From NCBI GenBank assembly GCA_017625275.1, contig JAGALI010000108.1, forward strand, positions 1 to 7,235: DNA of 7,235 nt. The letters run 5' to 3'. The translations under genes and the position numbers were made by a program. This document shows, piece after piece, positions 5,012 through 7,235 of the stretch (position 1 is the stretch's first letter; every line of letters starts with the position of its first letter). A model generated the notes under the pieces. It was not told where the DNA came from and made no database searches. It saw only the letters and a program-made list of their open reading frames with translations. The stretch is from Clostridia bacterium. Lineage in GTDB: Bacteria; Bacillota; Clostridia; Oscillospirales; CAG-272.

Positions 5012-6385
5012 CTATAGGCTTAAGATTGAAGATGCAATGTTGAAATAAATCAATAGAGAAACTGCATCTATTATAGTTGTGATAAAAGGACTTGCCATAA
5101 CTGCAGGGTCAAATCCCACGCGTTTTGCTAAGACCGGCAAGCAACAACCAACCAATTTAGCAGCAATAACTACTAAAACGAGTGTTAAAGATACCGCAAG
5201 TGCAACATTAGCTGTTATATCCGGATTTTTAAATAGTATCTTATCAATAAGCATCATTTTTCCAAAATTAACAATAGCAAGAGAAATACTACAAAGAAGC
5301 GAAACTCGAAGCTCCTTGAAAATTATTTTGAAAATATCGCCCATTCTAATCTCTTCGATTGCAAGACCACGAATTATTGTAACAGAGGATTGTCCGCCAG
5401 CATTACCGCCTGTGCCCATGAGCATAGGAATAAAAGCGATAAGAACTGCAGTAAGCTTGCTCTCAAAAGCTGTAATAATTGCGCCTGTAAAGGTGGCAGA
5501 GAGCATAAGCAAGAATAACCACGGAATACGATTTTTCCATATTTCAAAAACGCTAGTGGATAAATAAGGCCTATCAGAAGGGGTAATGGCAGCCATTTTT
5601 TCAACGTCCTCAGTAGCTTCCTCCTCCAATACATCAATCGCGTCGTCGACTGTTACAATACCGACAAGACGATTTTCCTTATCAACAACAGGAAGCGCCA
5701 AAAGGTCGTATTTACTCATTTCTTTAACAACATCCTCTTTGTCCTCATCAGTATAAGCGACAATCATATTAGTTTCCATTATATCGGAAATGATTTGCTC
5801 ATCATCGGACAAGAGAAGTGTTTTTGCTGTGATGTAGCCAAGCAAAGTTCTATCAGGCTTTGTAACATAACAGGTGTAAATTGTTTCCTTATCAACACCA
5901 GTACGCCTAATGCGCTTTAAAGCATCCTCTACGGTTACATCCTCGTCTAGTCTGACATATTCTGTTGTCATAATGCTTCCAGCAGAATCGTCAGGATATT
6001 TTAAAATTTCGTTAATTGTTTTTCTTGCCTCATTAGAGGAGTTGTTTATAATTCTTTTAACAACATTCGCAGGCATTTCCTCAATAATATCGACAGTATC
6101 GTCGATATAAAGCTCGTCAAGAATTTCTTTAATCTCACTATCGGTAAAGGAAGAGAGCAAAAGCTCTTGATTTTCGCTTTCCATTTCAACAAATGTTTCA
6201 GCAGCGAGATCCTTTGGTAAAACTCTAAACAAAATGCCAATTTTTTTATCTGGAAATTCCTCAAGAACAAGTGCAATATCAGCAGGCTCCATCTCTTGAA
6301 GCAATAGCTTTATTGCATAAAAGTTCTTTTCTTCGAGAAGTCTTTCTGCTTCTTCGACAATTTCCATAAGCTCTTCATGCTCCAT
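5012..6385 (-). CDS. mgtE: Magnesium transporter MgtE
   Basis: MgtE is a homodimeric, Mg2+-gated membrane channel that imports Mg2+. The 457-residue protein has the full family layout: an acidic helical MgtE N domain (about 1-130), two CBS motifs (about 137-255, beginning DDSAGSIMTTEYV), a connecting plug helix (about 256-282) and five predicted membrane helices (about 287-308, 312-338, 358-380, 390-418, 428-456). The signatures PMLMGTGGNAGGQSS (320-334) and FDPAVMASPFITTIIDAVSLL (425-445) are intact. Asp440 is probably the pore aspartate. The cytosolic domain is rich in Glu and Asp, as expected for Mg2+ sensing. The start has AGGAGG (6399-6394) 8 nt upstream. That site can be buried in a hairpin, and the transcript carries a leader with an upstream ORF, so expression is probably controlled at translation. 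The gene forms a single-gene unit with its own promoter and terminator. Confidence 0.95.
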   Translation of the reverse strand: MEHEELMEIVEEAERLLEEKNFYAIKLLLQEMEPADIALVLEEFPDKKIGILFRVLPKDLAAETFVEMESENQELLLSSFTDSEIKEILDELYIDDTVDIIEEMPANVVKRIINNSSNEARKTINEILKYPDDSAGSIMTTEYVRLDEDVTVEDALKRIRRTGVDKETIYTCYVTKPDRTLLGYITAKTLLLSDDEQIISDIMETNMIVAYTDEDKEDVVKEMSKYDLLALPVVDKENRLVGIVTVDDAIDVLEEEATEDVEKMAAITPSDRPYLSTSVFEIWKNRIPWLFLLMLSATFTGAIITAFESKLTAVLIAFIPMLMGTGGNAGGQSSVTIIRGLAIEEIRMGDIFKIIFKELRVSLLCSISLAIVNFGKMMLIDKILFKNPDITANVALAVSLTLVLVVIAAKLVGCCLPVLAKRVGFDPAVMASPFITTIIDAVSLLIYFNIASSILSL

Positions 6386-6392
6386 TGTTTTT

Positions 6393-6419
6393 ACCTCCTA
6401 TCAAATTTTTGATGAAGGT
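6393..6419 (-). promoter_or_regulatory. Hairpin sequestering the mgtE ribosome binding site
   Basis: On the - strand, ACCTTCATCAAA (6419-6408) pairs with TTTGAT (6405-6400) and GGAGGT (6398-6393), with one bulged A (6399) and one T-G pair. Five of the six bases of the Shine-Dalgarno AGGAGG are base-paired, so mgtE would be poorly translated when this hairpin forms. Confidence 0.65.
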
Positions 6420-6479
6420 GGAGAATATATATGCGTTAAAAATTGCTAGCGCAAGCGCACATATACTTATTAGTCCACC
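6417..6479 (-). promoter_or_regulatory. Competing leader stem that would free the mgtE ribosome binding site
   Basis: GGTGGA (6479-6474) pairs perfectly with TCCACC (6422-6417). Beyond a 6-by-1 internal loop, a 12-bp helix pairs 6467-6456 with 6435-6424 (two G-T pairs). A small TTGC/GCAA hairpin caps it (6454-6443). The stem uses 6417-6419, which the sequestering hairpin also needs. The 5' arm lies inside the leader ORF, and the ORF stop codon lies in the loop just before the 3' arm, so a ribosome translating the ORF would open the stem. Confidence 0.65.
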
Positions 6480-6519
6480 CTCGGGGAACGGAATTACCGT
6501 TTTCGACGCTTACGGTCAC
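6436..6519 (-). CDS. Putative 27-residue leader peptide upstream of mgtE
   Basis: A GTG codon at 6519 lies 9 nt after AAGGAG (6534-6529) and opens a 27-codon ORF ending at TAA (6438-6436), 50 nt before the mgtE start. The product begins MTVSVENG and ends NSVPRGWTNKYMCACASNF, with two cysteines in Cys-Ala-Cys. I know no match, and there is no run of one amino acid as in classical biosynthetic leader peptides. The first codons are GC-richer than the surroundings. The frame is open as far back as the ylbJ stop codon, and an in-frame ATG at 6573 would give 45 residues. That ATG overlaps the -10 box and has no Shine-Dalgarno, so GTG 6519 is preferred. Its role is inferred from position: translation would disrupt the competing stem and so affect mgtE. 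Confidence 0.5.
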   Translation of the reverse strand: MTVSVENGNSVPRGWTNKYMCACASNF

Positions 6520-6571
6520 AATTTTCAACTCCTTTTCTAGTAGATAAGAGCATAAGCTCTCGATTGGTATC

Positions 6572-6601
6572 ATTGTAACACAATATACACAAAAAAATCA
6601 A
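6572..6601 (-). promoter_or_regulatory. Promoter of mgtE, overlapping the ylbJ stop codon
   Basis: On the - strand, TTGATT (6601-6596) and an extended -10 TGTTACAAT (-10 hexamer 6577-6572) are separated by 18 nt. Transcription should start near 6565. The -35 box contains the ylbJ stop codon TGA (6600-6598). There is no GC-rich terminator between ylbJ and mgtE, so some read-through is possible. Confidence 0.65.
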
Positions 6602-7235
6602 TATAATTTTTGAAAAATTTTTTTATAAATAAGATATATTAGATATGCACCCACAAAAAGACAAAAAATAGTTATAAAAAAGCTCGACAATTTTAGATTA
6701 TCAAAAGATAAAAAGACACTCCTTACAGGCTCTGATTTTCTTATATAGGCATATAAAAGAGCAGAAAGCCCACACACAACGCCATGAATTGTTTTAAAAG
6801 CTATGAATCTAACCTTGTCAACATAAAATCCCTCACAAACAGCAAATGTTTGAAAATGAACGCAAAATCCACCAAACCCAACACAAAGCCCACTAAAAAA
6901 AGCACACAAAAGAGTATTTTCAAATTTTATACAATAAATACTGCCTTTGCAAAATTCACATAAAATATTCAAAATTGAATATCCACCTGAATCCTTTTTG
7001 AGTAAACAAACCGATGCTGCAATTTCGCAAATCACAGAAAAGAAAATCACAAATGCACAAATTGAAATAATTGTAGTTGATGATGAAATTACTGCCTTGG
7101 AAATCGATGAAAAAAACGATATTTTATTCGTAGGATTTTTATTATAAAAATCACTATTTTTAGAGTGAATATCCACTCTCTTTAAAATCAGCTTTCCAAG
7201 AAAAAATGCCCAAAATATTTGCGCTAAAAATAACC
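6598..7235 (-). CDS. ylbJ: Sporulation integral membrane protein YlbJ, C-terminal part
   Basis: The reading frame is open to the window edge, so this is the last 211 or so residues of a longer protein; YlbJ of Bacillus subtilis is roughly 400. A GTG at 7176 is internal, because open codons continue upstream of it. The sequence is strongly hydrophobic, with about five membrane segments separated by basic loops. The stretch GFGGFCVHFQTFAVCEGFY resembles the glycine-rich G.SVH.Q region of the YlbJ/nucleoside-recognition (Gate) family, followed by the expected FKTIHGVVCGLSALLYAYI helix. In B. subtilis, ylbJ belongs to the mother-cell SigE regulon and is needed for heat-resistant spores. If the assignment is right, the host makes spores. 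The product is rich in Phe, Cys and Ile, in line with AT-rich codon use. Another Gate-domain membrane protein is the main alternative. The start and promoter are outside the window. Confidence 0.7.
   Translation of the reverse strand, partial: LFLAQIFWAFFLGKLILKRVDIHSKNSDFYNKNPTNKISFFSSISKAVISSSTTIISICAFVIFFSVICEIAASVCLLKKDSGGYSILNILCEFCKGSIYCIKFENTLLCAFFSGLCVGFGGFCVHFQTFAVCEGFYVDKVRFIAFKTIHGVVCGLSALLYAYIRKSEPVRSVFLSFDNLKLSSFFITIFCLFVGAYLIYLIYKKIFQKLY

Larger units (their letters stand above)
6386..6565 (-). ncRNA. Structured mgtE mRNA leader, candidate regulatory RNA
   Basis: The leader of about 180 nt between the promoter and mgtE holds four parts in order. First is a 5' hairpin, GAGAGC (6561-6556) with GCTCTT (6551-6546). 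Second is a 27-codon ORF with its own ribosome binding site (6519-6436). Third is a long stem between 6479-6456 and 6435-6417. Fourth is a hairpin over the mgtE Shine-Dalgarno (6419-6393). The third and fourth share bases 6417-6419 and exclude each other. mgtE leaders in Firmicutes often carry the M-box Mg2+ riboswitch, but I cannot find M-box-like sequence here. The layout resembles leader-peptide attenuation at the level of translation. The pairing is seen; the mechanism is inferred. Confidence 0.6.

Noticed and set aside
5079..5567. 162-codon + strand ORF opposite mgtE
   Set aside because: It lies wholly within the well-supported mgtE gene on the other strand and has no family features.
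6520..6573. 45-residue version of the mgtE leader ORF from ATG 6573
   Set aside because: The ATG overlaps the TACAAT -10 box and lacks a Shine-Dalgarno, so it is probably not in the transcript.
6386..6600. M-box (ykoK) Mg2+ riboswitch in front of mgtE
   Set aside because: It would be the usual regulator, but I could not find the conserved M-box blocks I know in the - strand leader; a covariance-model search would settle it.

Overview
The window looks like chromosome from a low-GC, spore-forming Clostridia-type Firmicute. It is AT-rich throughout, has strong AGGAGG-type ribosome binding sites, TTGACA/TATAAT-type promoters and hairpin-plus-T-run terminators, and carries the C-terminal part of a probable sporulation membrane protein (YlbJ). 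The species cannot be named from this sequence. No rRNA, tRNA, CRISPR array, transposase, integrase or attachment site was seen.

Left part, + strand. A single-gene unit encodes a small acyl/peptidyl carrier protein (119-352) with its own promoter and terminator. Next is a BlaI/MecI-family repressor (475-840) behind a near-perfect promoter, with no BlaR1-type sensor beside it. The gap after the repressor holds a perfect 11-bp inverted repeat, a doubtful 38-codon ORF and a clear terminator. Then comes an apparent operon of ispD, ispF, rpe and a VanZ-family membrane protein (1045-3527). It covers two steps of MEP isoprenoid synthesis plus ribulose-phosphate epimerase. The ispF-rpe gap holds an unexplained inverted repeat that starts inside ispF. 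A bidirectional terminator whose stem contains the stop codons of both facing genes ends this half.

Right part, - strand. A two-gene operon encodes a DUF3343 protein (putative sulfur/selenium carrier-like) followed, with a 4-nt overlap, by a cysteine desulfurase-family PLP enzyme; its promoter and Shine-Dalgarno fix the start of the small gene. Upstream of it lies mgtE (Mg2+ transporter/channel) with its own terminator, a leader of about 180 nt, and a promoter that overlaps the stop codon of the partial ylbJ gene at the right edge.

The most interesting element is the mgtE leader (6386-6565, - strand). It shows no recognisable M-box Mg2+ riboswitch. It has a 27-codon upstream ORF with a good Shine-Dalgarno, a long stem whose 5' arm lies inside that ORF, and a second hairpin that would bury the mgtE Shine-Dalgarno. 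The two structures share bases and cannot coexist. This suggests leader-peptide-controlled translation of mgtE; the mechanism is inferred, but the base pairing is directly visible.
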